Source: Burkholderiales bacterium UBA2459 (GTDB taxonomy: Bacteria > Pseudomonadota > Gammaproteobacteria > Burkholderiales > Burkholderiaceae_E). Taken from it: 12,308 nucleotides of DNA. How positions within the stretch are numbered: position 1 is the stretch's first letter; the number at the start of each line of letters is the position of its first letter. A program made the position numbers and the translations under genes. The notes beneath the pieces were generated by a model, which was given only the letters and a program-made list of their open reading frames with translations, was not told the DNA's origin and ran no database searches. The stretch is taken from positions 102,034 to 114,341 of the forward strand of contig DDPV01000045.1 in NCBI GenBank assembly GCA_002342365.1, given 5' to 3'. Positions 1-7,347 of this stretch are shown here, piece by piece.

Positions 1-2
1 GC

Positions 3-758
3 GTGCATAGTTCAACGCAGTTTATCCCCGACACGGGCGTGATTCCTCGGCATGTTGCGGTCATCATGGACGGCAACGGTCGCTGGGCGAAATCAAGGAA
101 TCTTCCGCGGGTTGCCGGCCATAAAAAGGGCGTCGACAGTGTTCGTATGCTGGTGCGAAGTTGCGCAAAGCGCGGGATTCAGCACCTCACGCTTTTTGCC
201 TTCAGCTCGGAGAACTGGCGACGTCCCCCCGATGAGGTCTCATGGTTGATGGCGCTTTTTGTGTCGCTGCTCGAGCATGAAATCAAGGCGCTTCATCGCA
301 ACAAGGTTCGATTGCGGGTGATCGGTGATCTCGGTGCCTTTGAGCCACGCTTGCAGCAACTCATTGCATCGGCGGAGTCGATGACCGCCGCTAACCAGGG
401 TTTGAAGTTGACGATCGCCGCAAACTACGGCGGACGATGGGACATCTTGCAAGCGATGCGCTCGATGCTTGCGAGCAAACCCCAGCTTGCTCAGCAACCG
501 GCGCTGATCGGGGAAGCCGACTTTTCTGCCTTTCTGACCATGGCGGATGCGCCGGAGCCCGATTTGTTTATCCGAACCGGGGGCGAGCAGCGCGTGAGCA
601 ATTTTCTGCTCTGGCATCTTGCCTACACCGAGTTGTATTTTACTGAGACGCTTTGGCCTGATTTCGATGAAGAGGCCTTTGATCAGGCCTTGGAAAGTTA
701 TCGCCGGCGTGAGCGTCGCTTCGGACGGACCAGCGAGCAAATCAGGGTCGAGTCCTGA
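3..758 (+). CDS. uppS: Undecaprenyl-diphosphate synthase (cis-prenyltransferase), 5' end at window edge
   Basis: Condenses isopentenyl diphosphate onto farnesyl diphosphate in cis to give undecaprenyl diphosphate, the C55 carrier for peptidoglycan and O-antigen sugars; it acts at the inner face of the cytoplasmic membrane. Seen: MDGNGRW at residues 22-28 with the catalytic-type Asp23, FAFSSENW at 65-72, and the diphosphate-binding segment RTGGEQRVSNF at 191-201, where Arg191, Arg197 and Ser199 correspond to conserved E. coli residues. Length is 251 aa against about 253 in E. coli, so the protein looks complete. The start used is GTG at position 3. Only two bases lie upstream, so no ribosome site can be checked and the true start could lie outside the window. 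The TGA overlaps the cdsA ATG by one base. In related genomes frr and pyrH normally lie upstream; that is not visible here. Confidence 0.95.
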   Translation: MHSSTQFIPDTGVIPRHVAVIMDGNGRWAKSRNLPRVAGHKKGVDSVRMLVRSCAKRGIQHLTLFAFSSENWRRPPDEVSWLMALFVSLLEHEIKALHRNKVRLRVIGDLGAFEPRLQQLIASAESMTAANQGLKLTIAANYGGRWDILQAMRSMLASKPQLAQQPALIGEADFSAFLTMADAPEPDLFIRTGGEQRVSNFLLWHLAYTELYFTETLWPDFDEEAFDQALESYRRRERRFGRTSEQIRVES

Positions 759-1642
759 TGTTGTTGCGCCGGGTGATCACGGCCCTGGCCTTGTTAGTGA
801 TGCTTATTCCCGCTCTTCTCGCAACCCAGCCCTGGGTTTGGGCTGGCTTTTCGCTGATTTTTGTGGTCCTTGCCTGCTGGGAGTGGATGCGCTTGCTTGA
901 GCCCTCGCGCTCACAAAGCGCAGTTTTTTTCGCCCTGCTAGCGATGGGTATCTCGGGGCTCGCAGGTCTTGCCTTGGAGCAGCGATTCTGGCTTGAGCCG
1001 ATGGTCATTCCGGTCAGCGTTGTGGCCTGCCTCGCCTGGTGTTGCTTGGTTCCGCGTTCCTTAAGCGGTTTCATTCATGAGGCTTGGATTCAGGCCTGGT
1101 TCGGATGGCTTTTTTTGCTTGCCGCCTGGCTCGCTTTGCTCGCTTTGCATCAACAGGAATTGACGCTACTTTTTTCCAGCCTTGCGCTGGTTTGGGTTGC
1201 CGACGTTGCCGCTTACTTTACCGGACGATACTTCGGTCGCCGAAAACTGGCGCCGCATATCAGCCCAGGCAAGACGCAAGAGGGAGCAGTCGGTGCCTGT
1301 TTTTTCGTGGCGGTGATCGGCACGCTCGGTGCGTTGCTGGGCGGGTCGGTCTGGGCTGATGCCTTGCCGCGCCGTTGGACGCTTTTGTTGTCCACCCAGA
1401 TGCCAGAGGTTCTCGCTGTGCTGATCATGCTTGCGCTCTTGATGTTTCTGGTGATCCTGAGCATTGTCGGTGACCTCTACGAGTCGCAACTCAAGCGTCT
1501 GGCTGGCGTGAAAGACAGCTCGAAACTGCTACCTGGCCACGGTGGTATCCTGGACCGTATCGACGCTTTGTTGCCAACGCTGCCTGCTGTGGTGCTGATC
1601 GACCGCTGGCTGCACTGGCTCACGCAGGGCGCTCGCGGCTAA
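758..1642 (+). CDS. cdsA: Phosphatidate cytidylyltransferase (CDP-diacylglycerol synthase)
   Basis: Converts phosphatidic acid plus CTP into CDP-diacylglycerol, the branch point for all phospholipids, in the inner membrane. Seen: a 294-residue, highly hydrophobic polypass protein with several membrane segments (about 8-23, 27-42, 55-75, 84-98, 112-130, 136-152, 178-197 and 217-238). The C-terminal CDS-family signature spans about 243-269: SQLKR, then KDSSK, then LPGHGGILDRID, with the Asp residues expected to bind metal. A second conserved stretch, PHISPGKTQEG, lies at 166-176. Length is close to the E. coli enzyme (about 285 aa). The ATG at 758 shares one base with the uppS stop (TGATG), which implies coupled translation; the purines upstream (CAGGG near 743-747) make only a weak ribosome site. 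Nothing is missing. Confidence 0.95.
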   Translation: MLLRRVITALALLVMLIPALLATQPWVWAGFSLIFVVLACWEWMRLLEPSRSQSAVFFALLAMGISGLAGLALEQRFWLEPMVIPVSVVACLAWCCLVPRSLSGFIHEAWIQAWFGWLFLLAAWLALLALHQQELTLLFSSLALVWVADVAAYFTGRYFGRRKLAPHISPGKTQEGAVGACFFVAVIGTLGALLGGSVWADALPRRWTLLLSTQMPEVLAVLIMLALLMFLVILSIVGDLYESQLKRLAGVKDSSKLLPGHGGILDRIDALLPTLPAVVLIDRWLHWLTQGARG

Positions 1643-1650
1643 AGGCGAGG
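1643..1650 (+). promoter_or_regulatory. Ribosome binding site of dxr
   Basis: AGGCGAGG lies 8 nt before the ATG at 1659, directly after the cdsA stop codon. It is one of the better Shine-Dalgarno matches in the window and fixes the dxr start. Confidence 0.6.
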
Positions 1651-1658
1651 CTTTTGCG

Positions 1659-2945
1659 ATGAAACAGATTGCACTGCTTGGCGGCACCGGATCGATCGGC
1701 GATAGCACCCTCGATGTGATTGCCCGGCATCCGGAGCGATTTCGGCTGCGTTCGGTTTCGGGTTACCGTAACCTTAAGAAACTGCTTGGTATTTGTCAGC
1801 GTTTCGCGCCTGCGCAAGTCGTCGTACCCGACGAGCAGGCAGCGCTCGCTTTGCGTCATGCCTTACTCCATGAGCCTGCTGAAGCGGTGGAGCAGCGAAG
1901 GGGTAAAGCTTGCAACCGCGATGCCTCGTGGCCCGAGATCATGTGTGGAAGCGACGGTCTGGATCGGATTGCTTCCGACCCGGCTGTCGATGTGGTGGTC
2001 GCTGCAATCGTTGGTGCTGCCGGTCTCTCGTCTTGTCTTGCAGCAGCGCGTGCCGGAAAAGTCATTGCATTGGCCAATAAGGAGGCGCTGGTGATGAGTG
2101 GCTCGCTGCTGTCAGAGCTATGCCAGAGCCATGGCGCGCAGCTGCTTCCTCTTGACAGCGAACATAACGCAGTCTTCCAGTGTCTTCCCTGTGCTGCGAT
2201 TTCAGCGCAAGAGCAGGGTGGACTGTCGACGATTGCAGGGCGCAACCGATTTGGGGTTGAGGCCGTGACGCTCACCGCGTCGGGCGGTCCCTTTCGCAGC
2301 TGGACTTTCGAGCAAATGCAATCGGCCCGGGTGGACGAAGCGATCAAGCATCCGAATTGGCAAATGGGTCAGAAAATTTCGGTTGATTCTGCGAGCTTGA
2401 TGAACAAAGGCTTGGAACTTATTGAAGCACAAGTGCTTTTTGGACTTTCTCCCGAACGCCTTCAGGTCCTGATTCATCCGCAAAGTATTGTGCATGCGAT
2501 GGTTCAGTACAAGGACGGTTCGGTGCTTGCGCAAATGGGCACACCCGATATGCGAACCCCGATTGCCCAGGTGCTGGGCTGGATCGAAGGACCCGCGCAG
2601 CGGATTACAAGCGGCGTGGGATCGCTTGACCTGGCTGCAATTGGAAGGCTCGATTTCGAGAGTCCTGATCTGGATCGATTTCCTGCTCTCGGTCTGGCAA
2701 TGCATGCAATGCGCATGGGTGGTAACGCGGCTTGCGTGCTGAATGCGGCCAACGAAGTAGCCGTCGCAGGCTTCTTGGCCAAACGCTGCCGATTCACCGA
2801 TATTGCCCGTTGTGTCCATGCGGTTCTTGCCAAGATGGCAAACTCAGTCGAACTCCACACGCTTGCTGCGATTCTCGAGACCGACCTTGAGGCGCGCCGC
2901 GTGGCCCACGAAACCCTGAGCTCCTCACCCTGGGCGCAAGCATGA
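1659..2945 (+). CDS. dxr: 1-deoxy-D-xylulose-5-phosphate reductoisomerase
   Basis: Second step of the MEP isoprenoid pathway: NADPH-dependent rearrangement and reduction of 1-deoxyxylulose 5-phosphate to 2-C-methylerythritol 4-phosphate, in the cytosol; the target of fosmidomycin. Seen: an N-terminal nucleotide-binding loop GGTGSIGDST (8-17), AAIVGAAGL (115-123), LANKEALV (138-145), metal ligands Asp166 and Glu168 in LDSEHN plus Glu253 in MNKGLE, the substrate loop TASGGPFR (206-213), HPNW at 231-234 and IHPQSIVH (272-279). All key residues are present. At 428 aa it is about 30 residues longer than the usual 390-400; extra material sits near 75-95 and 180-200, both outside the catalytic motifs. 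The start ATG has a good ribosome site. There is a 16-nt gap after cdsA and a 4-nt ATGA overlap with rseP. Its product pathway supplies the isopentenyl units used by UppS two genes upstream. Confidence 0.96.
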   Translation: MKQIALLGGTGSIGDSTLDVIARHPERFRLRSVSGYRNLKKLLGICQRFAPAQVVVPDEQAALALRHALLHEPAEAVEQRRGKACNRDASWPEIMCGSDGLDRIASDPAVDVVVAAIVGAAGLSSCLAAARAGKVIALANKEALVMSGSLLSELCQSHGAQLLPLDSEHNAVFQCLPCAAISAQEQGGLSTIAGRNRFGVEAVTLTASGGPFRSWTFEQMQSARVDEAIKHPNWQMGQKISVDSASLMNKGLELIEAQVLFGLSPERLQVLIHPQSIVHAMVQYKDGSVLAQMGTPDMRTPIAQVLGWIEGPAQRITSGVGSLDLAAIGRLDFESPDLDRFPALGLAMHAMRMGGNAACVLNAANEVAVAGFLAKRCRFTDIARCVHAVLAKMANSVELHTLAAILETDLEARRVAHETLSSSPWAQA

Positions 2946-4252
2946 CCCTTATGTATTTTTTGCTGGCCATCACTTTTTTAGTCTTCGTGCACGAGCTTGG
3001 GCACTTTTTGGCGGCGCGAAGCTGTGGTGTTCGGGTTTTAAGCTTTTCGATCGGTTTCGGACCGGCCCTGGCAAGTGTGCAATGGCGGGGAACCGAGTAT
3101 CGGTTGGCAATGATTCCGCTTGGCGGCTACGTCAAAATGTTAGGTGAGAGCTCTGAGCAGCACGCCGATCCGACCGAATCCTTCGCTGCCCAGTCGCCCT
3201 TGCGACGAGCCTGGATTTCCCTGGCTGGGCCGCTGGCTAATCTGGTGCTTGCTTGGCTGCTCTTTGCCGCCCTGGTCTGGCAGCAGCCCGAGCAGGTATC
3301 GGCAAAAATCGACACACCGGAGCCATCGAGTTGGGCCCACAGTCGGGGTCTGGAATCCGGTGACCGGGTCATGGCGGTAGGCAACACCACGATCCAAACC
3401 TGGCGCGATCTTGAGATGGCCTTGCGCGTGGCGGGAAACGAGCCGCTGCAGTTGCACTTTGAAAAACAGGGGATGCTCGAGTTTGATCGCAAGGACGGCA
3501 CGGCTCCCTTGATCCAGGCCCCGGAAGGCGACTTGCTCAATCCGCGTGCACTTGGCCTGCGGCCGATGGTCGTTGACCTTTTTATCGGGCAGGTGGTGGC
3601 GCAAAGCCCGGCCGAAGCTGCCGGGCTTCAGGCTGGTGACCGACTGCTGAGCGTGAACACTCAGCCTATCCGTGATGCAAAGCTATTGATTGACCTGATA
3701 CGCAGGTCTGCTGACCAGAGCCTGGTTTTTGAACTTGAACGCGACGGTCAAGCCCTGCAGCTTGCGGTACGTCCGGTTGCGGATGGCGAAGCCGGCAGGC
3801 AGCCTGCGCGCATTGGAGCGAGCCTTCATCCACGCTTTGACACGGTGCAAATGCCCCGCGACTGGCTCAATCTGGTCGCCTCGGCAAGCATCCAGACCTG
3901 GCATGTCACTGAGCTCACGGTTTCGAGTCTGTGGCGCATGCTCACCGGCGAGCTCTCATGGCGTCAGCTGGGTGGTCCGCTCAGTATTGCAGATCAAGCG
4001 GGGCAGAGTGCGCAACGCGGTGCTGGCGCCTACCTCGGCTTTCTCGCGGTGCTGAGCATTGGTTTGTTTGTGCTTAACATGATTCCGTTGCCCATGCTCG
4101 ATGGCGGCCATTTGGTATATTGCGCCATTGAGATCTTGCGCGGTCGAGCTTTATCCGAAGCATTACGCCTTCGTCTTCAGCAGCTTGGGCTGACGGCCAT
4201 TCTGGCGCTCACCATGATTGCCTTATGGAATGATTTTTCGCGTTTTTTCTAG
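2942..4252 (+). CDS. rseP: Site-2 intramembrane zinc protease RseP (two PDZ domains)
   Basis: Intramembrane metalloprotease that makes the second cut in the anti-sigma factor RseA, freeing sigma E, and clears remnant signal peptides in the inner membrane. Seen: zinc motif HELGH (His17, Glu18, His21) in the first membrane segment (about 3-25); GGYVKMLGE at 61-69; a second membrane segment about 95-113; two periplasmic PDZ-like regions, about 120-185 and 205-280, the second with SPAEAAGLQAGDRLLSVN; GPLSIADQAG at 345-354; and the third zinc ligand region NMIPLPMLDGGH (379-390) with Asp387 in the C-terminal membrane segment. A last hydrophobic stretch spans about 412-428. At 436 aa it is close to E. 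coli RseP (450). The ATG overlaps the dxr stop by 4 nt (ATGA), and the 3' end overlaps bamA. Presence of both PDZ regions favours RseP over shorter site-2 proteases. Confidence 0.95.
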   Translation: MTLMYFLLAITFLVFVHELGHFLAARSCGVRVLSFSIGFGPALASVQWRGTEYRLAMIPLGGYVKMLGESSEQHADPTESFAAQSPLRRAWISLAGPLANLVLAWLLFAALVWQQPEQVSAKIDTPEPSSWAHSRGLESGDRVMAVGNTTIQTWRDLEMALRVAGNEPLQLHFEKQGMLEFDRKDGTAPLIQAPEGDLLNPRALGLRPMVVDLFIGQVVAQSPAEAAGLQAGDRLLSVNTQPIRDAKLLIDLIRRSADQSLVFELERDGQALQLAVRPVADGEAGRQPARIGASLHPRFDTVQMPRDWLNLVASASIQTWHVTELTVSSLWRMLTGELSWRQLGGPLSIADQAGQSAQRGAGAYLGFLAVLSIGLFVLNMIPLPMLDGGHLVYCAIEILRGRALSEALRLRLQQLGLTAILALTMIALWNDFSRFF

Positions 4253-6599
4253 AGCCAGAATTCGATTGCGAGTCAACCCCCTTTCCCAACGATCGCGCAA
4301 ATGGTCTGCCGCGCGCTTCGTCCTACGCCTGCTACTCGCCGCTCTATTCACAGTGCTTGGATTCACCGGGCAGGTTTACGCCTTTGAAACCTTTCGCGTT
4401 GCCGATATCCGGATTGAGGGCATACAGCGTACCGATCCGGGTACGGTCTTTAGCTACTTGCCGGTGCGTATTGGCGACAGCTTTCAAGAGGCGCAAGCGG
4501 TCATTGCCATTCGCGCTTTGTTTGGCACCGGCTTTTACAAGGACGTGCGGCTAGAGCGCGACGGTGATGTGCTTGTGGTCTATATCGAAGAACGGCCCGC
4601 AGTAGGGTCGGTGAGTTTCGATGGCATCAAGGAATTCGACAAAGAGGTGGTTCGCAAGGCCTTGTCCGATTCGGGTTTGGCTGAGGGGCGAATCTTCGAT
4701 CGCAGTTTGCTTGATCGTGCCGAGCAGGAACTCAAGCGCCAGTATCTGTCTCGCGGAAAGTATGCGGTTCGGGTGATAGCAACCGTCACGCCGCTTGAGC
4801 GAAATCGCGTGGGGGTGAATCTCGAGGTCACTGAGGGCGACAATGCAAAGATCACGCAAATCAATTTTGTGGGCAATGCCGCATTTTCAGAGCGTGAGCT
4901 TTTGGACCAGATCAAGTTGCAGCGACCGGGTTGGACCACCTGGTACACAAAAAACGATCAGTACTCGAAAGAGAAACTTCAGGCAGACCTTGAAGCCTTG
5001 CGTTCGTTTTATACCGAGCGCGGCTATCTTGAATTCCAGGTCGACTCAACCCAAGTGTCGATCTCTCCGGACCGACAGGATGTGTACATCACCATAGCCA
5101 TGAAGGAGGGCGATCAGTTTCGTGTTGCCGATGTAGCTTTTGGCGGCGTACTTCTCGGTCGCGAAGACGCATTTCGCGCAGCCATGAAGCTCAAGCGAGG
5201 TGACGTTTTCAACGGGCGATTGCTCAGCGAGAGTGCCAAACGCATGAGCGATGAGTTGGCGGTGCTTGGTTATGCTTTTGCCAATGTAAATCCGGTGCCT
5301 GAAATCGATCGTGAACGGCGCGTGGTGAACTTCACGGTGGTGATCGACCCGGGCCGTCGGGTGTATGTGAGACGCATCAATATTTCGGGCAATGCGCGTA
5401 CCAAGGACGAGGTGATTCGGCGCGAGTTGAGGCAGTTTGAAGACTCATGGTACGACGCTGGCCGGATCCGGCTGTCGCGCGAACGGGTCCAGCGAAGCGG
5501 CTTTTTCAAGCAAGTGCAAATTGATACGATCCCGGTGCCCAACACATCCGATCAGGTCGATCTTGCCGTCGTCGTGGAGGAACTTCCCACCGGAAACTTC
5601 AACGTTGGCGCTGGGTTTTCATCGACCGAGCGGGTTGTTTTCACAGCAAGTATCAATGAAAGTAATCTGTTTGGCTCAGGGCAATCCCTGTCGATGAGCG
5701 TGAACACCAGCCGTCTCTATCAGACACTTGCAATTTCCTGGTCCAACCCTTATTGGCGTCGCGATGGCATCGGACGATCGATAGACTTTTACACCCGCAA
5801 GTTTGATGCAGCCACCCTCAATCTTGGTCAATACACCCTGCGCAACAATGGGGCGGGCATTCGCTTTTTCATGCCTTACACCGAGTTCACCAAGCTCGGT
5901 GCCGGTTTCACCTTCGAGCAAAATCAGGTCGGACTTGGACTCAATCCGCCGCAGCGATTTTTGAGCTACGTCAACTTGTTTGGTGAGAATCCAAGAACCT
6001 TGCTAAGCAACCTGACCTGGTCGCGCGACAGCCGGGATAGTGCCTTCCAACCGCGAGAGGGCTCCTTCATGGTAGCCAGTCTCGACACAGCCTTGCCCGG
6101 TCTTGACTTGCAGTACTTTCGGCTCACCCATATTCAAAATTGGTATTTTCCAGTAACCCGCCAGCTCACTTTGGGTCTGACGGCCGACATCGGCTATGGC
6201 CAGTCCTATGGTGGTCAGCCCTACCCATTTTTTAAGAATTTTTACGCAGGCGGTATTGGTAGCGTCAGAGGTTATTTTCCGTCATCGCTTGGACCCCGAG
6301 ATGCGGTCGACGGAGCCGCGCTCGGCGGGCGGGGCAAAACGGTCTTTAATGCCGAACTCGGATTTCCGATCCCGGGGACCAAGGGCGATATGGGTTTAAG
6401 AGCCTTTGTGTTTACCGATGCGGGCAATGTCTTTCCCGGCGGCACGCCCGATTTCGGAAGTTTGCGATATTCCGCAGGGCTTGGGGTTTCGTGGATGTCG
6501 CCCTTTGGGCCGCTTAAACTGAGCTTCGGTGCGCCGATTCGTCCGGAGCCAACCGACCGCACGCAAAGAATCCAATTCCAGGTCGGAACGGGCTTGTAA
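4230..6599 (+). CDS. bamA: Outer membrane protein assembly factor BamA (five POTRA domains plus Omp85 barrel)
   Basis: Central subunit of the BAM complex, which folds and inserts beta-barrel proteins into the outer membrane. Numbered from the ATG at 4230 (789 aa): a signal peptide with a long basic n-region and a hydrophobic core about 30-45, likely cleaved after VYA near residue 51; five POTRA repeats at roughly 53-125, 125-204, 207-296, 297-376 and 377-452; then the 16-strand Omp85 barrel to the end. The barrel carries the conserved loop-6 motif GSVRGY near 677-682. The C terminus is ...QVGTGL, ending in Leu rather than the aromatic residue common in outer-membrane proteins. The frame is open from a TTG at 4218, but ATG 4230 is preferred; it overlaps rseP by 23 nt and has no clear Shine-Dalgarno, so translation is probably coupled to rseP. 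A TTG at 4266 would give a more typical signal-peptide length. Identity is certain; the start is not. Confidence 0.93.
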   Translation: MIFRVFSRARIRLRVNPLSQRSRKWSAARFVLRLLLAALFTVLGFTGQVYAFETFRVADIRIEGIQRTDPGTVFSYLPVRIGDSFQEAQAVIAIRALFGTGFYKDVRLERDGDVLVVYIEERPAVGSVSFDGIKEFDKEVVRKALSDSGLAEGRIFDRSLLDRAEQELKRQYLSRGKYAVRVIATVTPLERNRVGVNLEVTEGDNAKITQINFVGNAAFSERELLDQIKLQRPGWTTWYTKNDQYSKEKLQADLEALRSFYTERGYLEFQVDSTQVSISPDRQDVYITIAMKEGDQFRVADVAFGGVLLGREDAFRAAMKLKRGDVFNGRLLSESAKRMSDELAVLGYAFANVNPVPEIDRERRVVNFTVVIDPGRRVYVRRINISGNARTKDEVIRRELRQFEDSWYDAGRIRLSRERVQRSGFFKQVQIDTIPVPNTSDQVDLAVVVEELPTGNFNVGAGFSSTERVVFTASINESNLFGSGQSLSMSVNTSRLYQTLAISWSNPYWRRDGIGRSIDFYTRKFDAATLNLGQYTLRNNGAGIRFFMPYTEFTKLGAGFTFEQNQVGLGLNPPQRFLSYVNLFGENPRTLLSNLTWSRDSRDSAFQPREGSFMVASLDTALPGLDLQYFRLTHIQNWYFPVTRQLTLGLTADIGYGQSYGGQPYPFFKNFYAGGIGSVRGYFPSSLGPRDAVDGAALGGRGKTVFNAELGFPIPGTKGDMGLRAFVFTDAGNVFPGGTPDFGSLRYSAGLGVSWMSPFGPLKLSFGAPIRPEPTDRTQRIQFQVGTGL

Positions 6600-6607
6600 G
6601 CAAGTCC
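6590..6607 (+). other. Hairpin over the bamA stop codon, no T tract
   Basis: GGGCTTG (6590-6596) pairs with CAAGTCC (6601-6607) as a 7-bp stem with one G-U pair around a TAAG loop that contains the bamA TAA. No run of T follows, so it is not an intrinsic terminator. A role in 3' end protection or in limiting flow from bamA to skp is possible but only inferred. Confidence 0.35.
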
Positions 6608-6615
6608 CACGGGCC

Positions 6616-6627
6616 TGAGGCGCCTCA
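6616..6627. repeat. 12-bp perfect palindrome in the bamA-skp gap
   Basis: TGAGGCGCCTCA is fully self-complementary. It sits just after the bamA stop-codon hairpin and before the promoter candidate. As RNA it would form only a 4-bp stem, so a protein-binding site or chance are both possible. Confidence 0.3.
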
Positions 6628-6674
6628 ATCTGTGCGATCATCGCGCCTAGTTGCTGGATTTCGGTATTTTTATT

Positions 6675-6703
6675 GGAACTGTTTGCCATGCTCAAGATTC
6701 TGC
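6675..6703 (+). promoter_or_regulatory. Candidate sigma-E (RpoE) promoter for skp
   Basis: GGAACTG (6675-6681) matches six of seven bases of the sigma-E -35 consensus GGAACTT. After 17 nt, TCTGC (6699-6703) matches four of five bases of the -10 TCTGA. Known sigma-E promoters usually have about 16 nt in this interval, so the spacing is one base long. The stretch just upstream (6658-6674) is T-rich, as is common at such promoters. The predicted start near 6710 lies about 35 nt before the skp ATG. In E. coli skp and bamA belong to the sigma-E regulon, which makes the placement sensible. Confidence 0.45.
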
Positions 6704-6726
6704 ACAATGCAACGATCAGGCGCTCT

Positions 6727-6732
6727 GAGGGG
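6727..6732 (+). promoter_or_regulatory. Probable ribosome binding site of skp
   Basis: GAGGGG lies 12 nt before the ATG at 6745. The spacing is longer than ideal, but it is the only strong purine match nearby and supports the 6745 start over the upstream in-frame TTG 6673 and ATG 6688. Confidence 0.45.
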
Positions 6733-6744
6733 ATCGCTACGGCT

Positions 6745-7263
6745 ATGAACCTTAAGAGGATCGTGACGACTTTTTTCTTGATGTTTGCGTTCCTGTCGTT
6801 TTCGGCGACTGGTCATGCGCAGGCTGAGGCGCCTCGGATTGCGGTTGTTCAAACCGAACGGATCTTGCGTGAGGCAGCACCAGCCAAGGCGGCTCAGACC
6901 AAACTTGAGCAAGAGTTCGGCAAGCGCGATAAGGAACTTCAGGAGCTCGGCGCCAAGCTCAAAGCTGCTGGTGAGCGACTTGAGCGTGATGCATCGGTGA
7001 TGGCCGAATCTGAGCGAGCGCGACGCCAGCGCGAAGTTGCAGACCTGGATAAGGAGTTTCAACGCCGTCAGCGTGAGTTCAGAGAAGACTTGAACCAGCG
7101 ACGTAATGAAGAACTCTCTCAGGTGGTCGAGCGCGTCAATCGCGTGATACGGCAAATAGCCGAACAAGAAAAGTTTGACCTTGTTCTCCAGGAAGCGGTT
7201 TACTTCAGTCCGCGGATTGATCTCACCGATAAGGTCTTGCGTGCGCTTTCAGGTGCGAAGTAA
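6745..7263 (+). CDS. skp: Periplasmic chaperone Skp (OmpH family)
   Basis: Trimeric periplasmic holdase that carries unfolded outer-membrane proteins from the Sec exit to the BAM complex. Seen in the 172-residue product: a classical signal peptide (MNLKR, hydrophobic core about 6-20, cleavage probably after a HAQA-type site near 25-27), then a short beta segment RIAVVQTERIL (31-41), a long charged alpha-helical/coiled-coil arm about 47-145 rich in Glu, Arg and Lys, and a closing strand FDLVLQEAVYFSP (144-156) with the IDLTDKVL ending of the family. Length fits E. coli Skp (161 aa). ATG 6745 is chosen because it puts the signal peptide at the N terminus, has GAGGGG upstream and lies downstream of the promoter candidate. 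The 145-nt gap to bamA suggests partly separate expression. Sequence identity in this family is low, but architecture and position are decisive. Confidence 0.92.
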   Translation: MNLKRIVTTFFLMFAFLSFSATGHAQAEAPRIAVVQTERILREAAPAKAAQTKLEQEFGKRDKELQELGAKLKAAGERLERDASVMAESERARRQREVADLDKEFQRRQREFREDLNQRRNEELSQVVERVNRVIRQIAEQEKFDLVLQEAVYFSPRIDLTDKVLRALSGAK

Positions 7264-7266
7264 TCG

Positions 7267-7301
7267 GGCCGGTAAAGCCTAAGGAGCCTGTCGGTCTTTT
7301 T
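7267..7301 (+). terminator. Weak terminator or attenuator candidate after skp
   Basis: GGCCGG (7267-7272) can pair with TCGGTC (7291-7296) as a 6-bp stem with two G-U pairs, followed directly by five T (7297-7301). The 18-nt loop and the wobble pairs make it weak, so partial read-through into lpxD would be expected if it acts at all. Confidence 0.2.
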
Positions 7302-7347
7302 CGAGCGCCTTGAGCGTGTACCCTGGACCGTTTTAACGGGCGCTGCC

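Noticed and set aside
2414..2420. Perfect GGAACTT, the sigma-E -35 consensus, inside dxr
   Set aside because: It encodes part of the conserved MNKGLELIEA motif, and no TCTGA-like -10 occurs at 16-17 nt; the sequence there is a T run.
5579..5585. Another GGAACTT, inside bamA
   Set aside because: No -10 match at the right distance, and it lies in coding sequence at the POTRA5-barrel junction.
6673..6744. Longer N terminus for skp from TTG 6673 or ATG 6688
   Set aside because: It would bury the signal peptide behind 19-24 extra residues and place the start upstream of the likely transcription start; GAGGGG before 6745 supports the shorter form.
6824..6835. CTGAGGCGCCTC, an 11-12 base copy of the palindrome at 6616-6627, inside skp
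   Set aside because: It falls on Ala-Glu-Ala-Pro codons after the signal peptide, and two short GC-rich copies about 200 bases apart are compatible with chance.
7310..7337. Possible housekeeping promoter before lpxD (TTGAGC, 16 nt, TTTAAC)
   Set aside because: Each box matches only four of six consensus bases and such pairs are frequent by chance.
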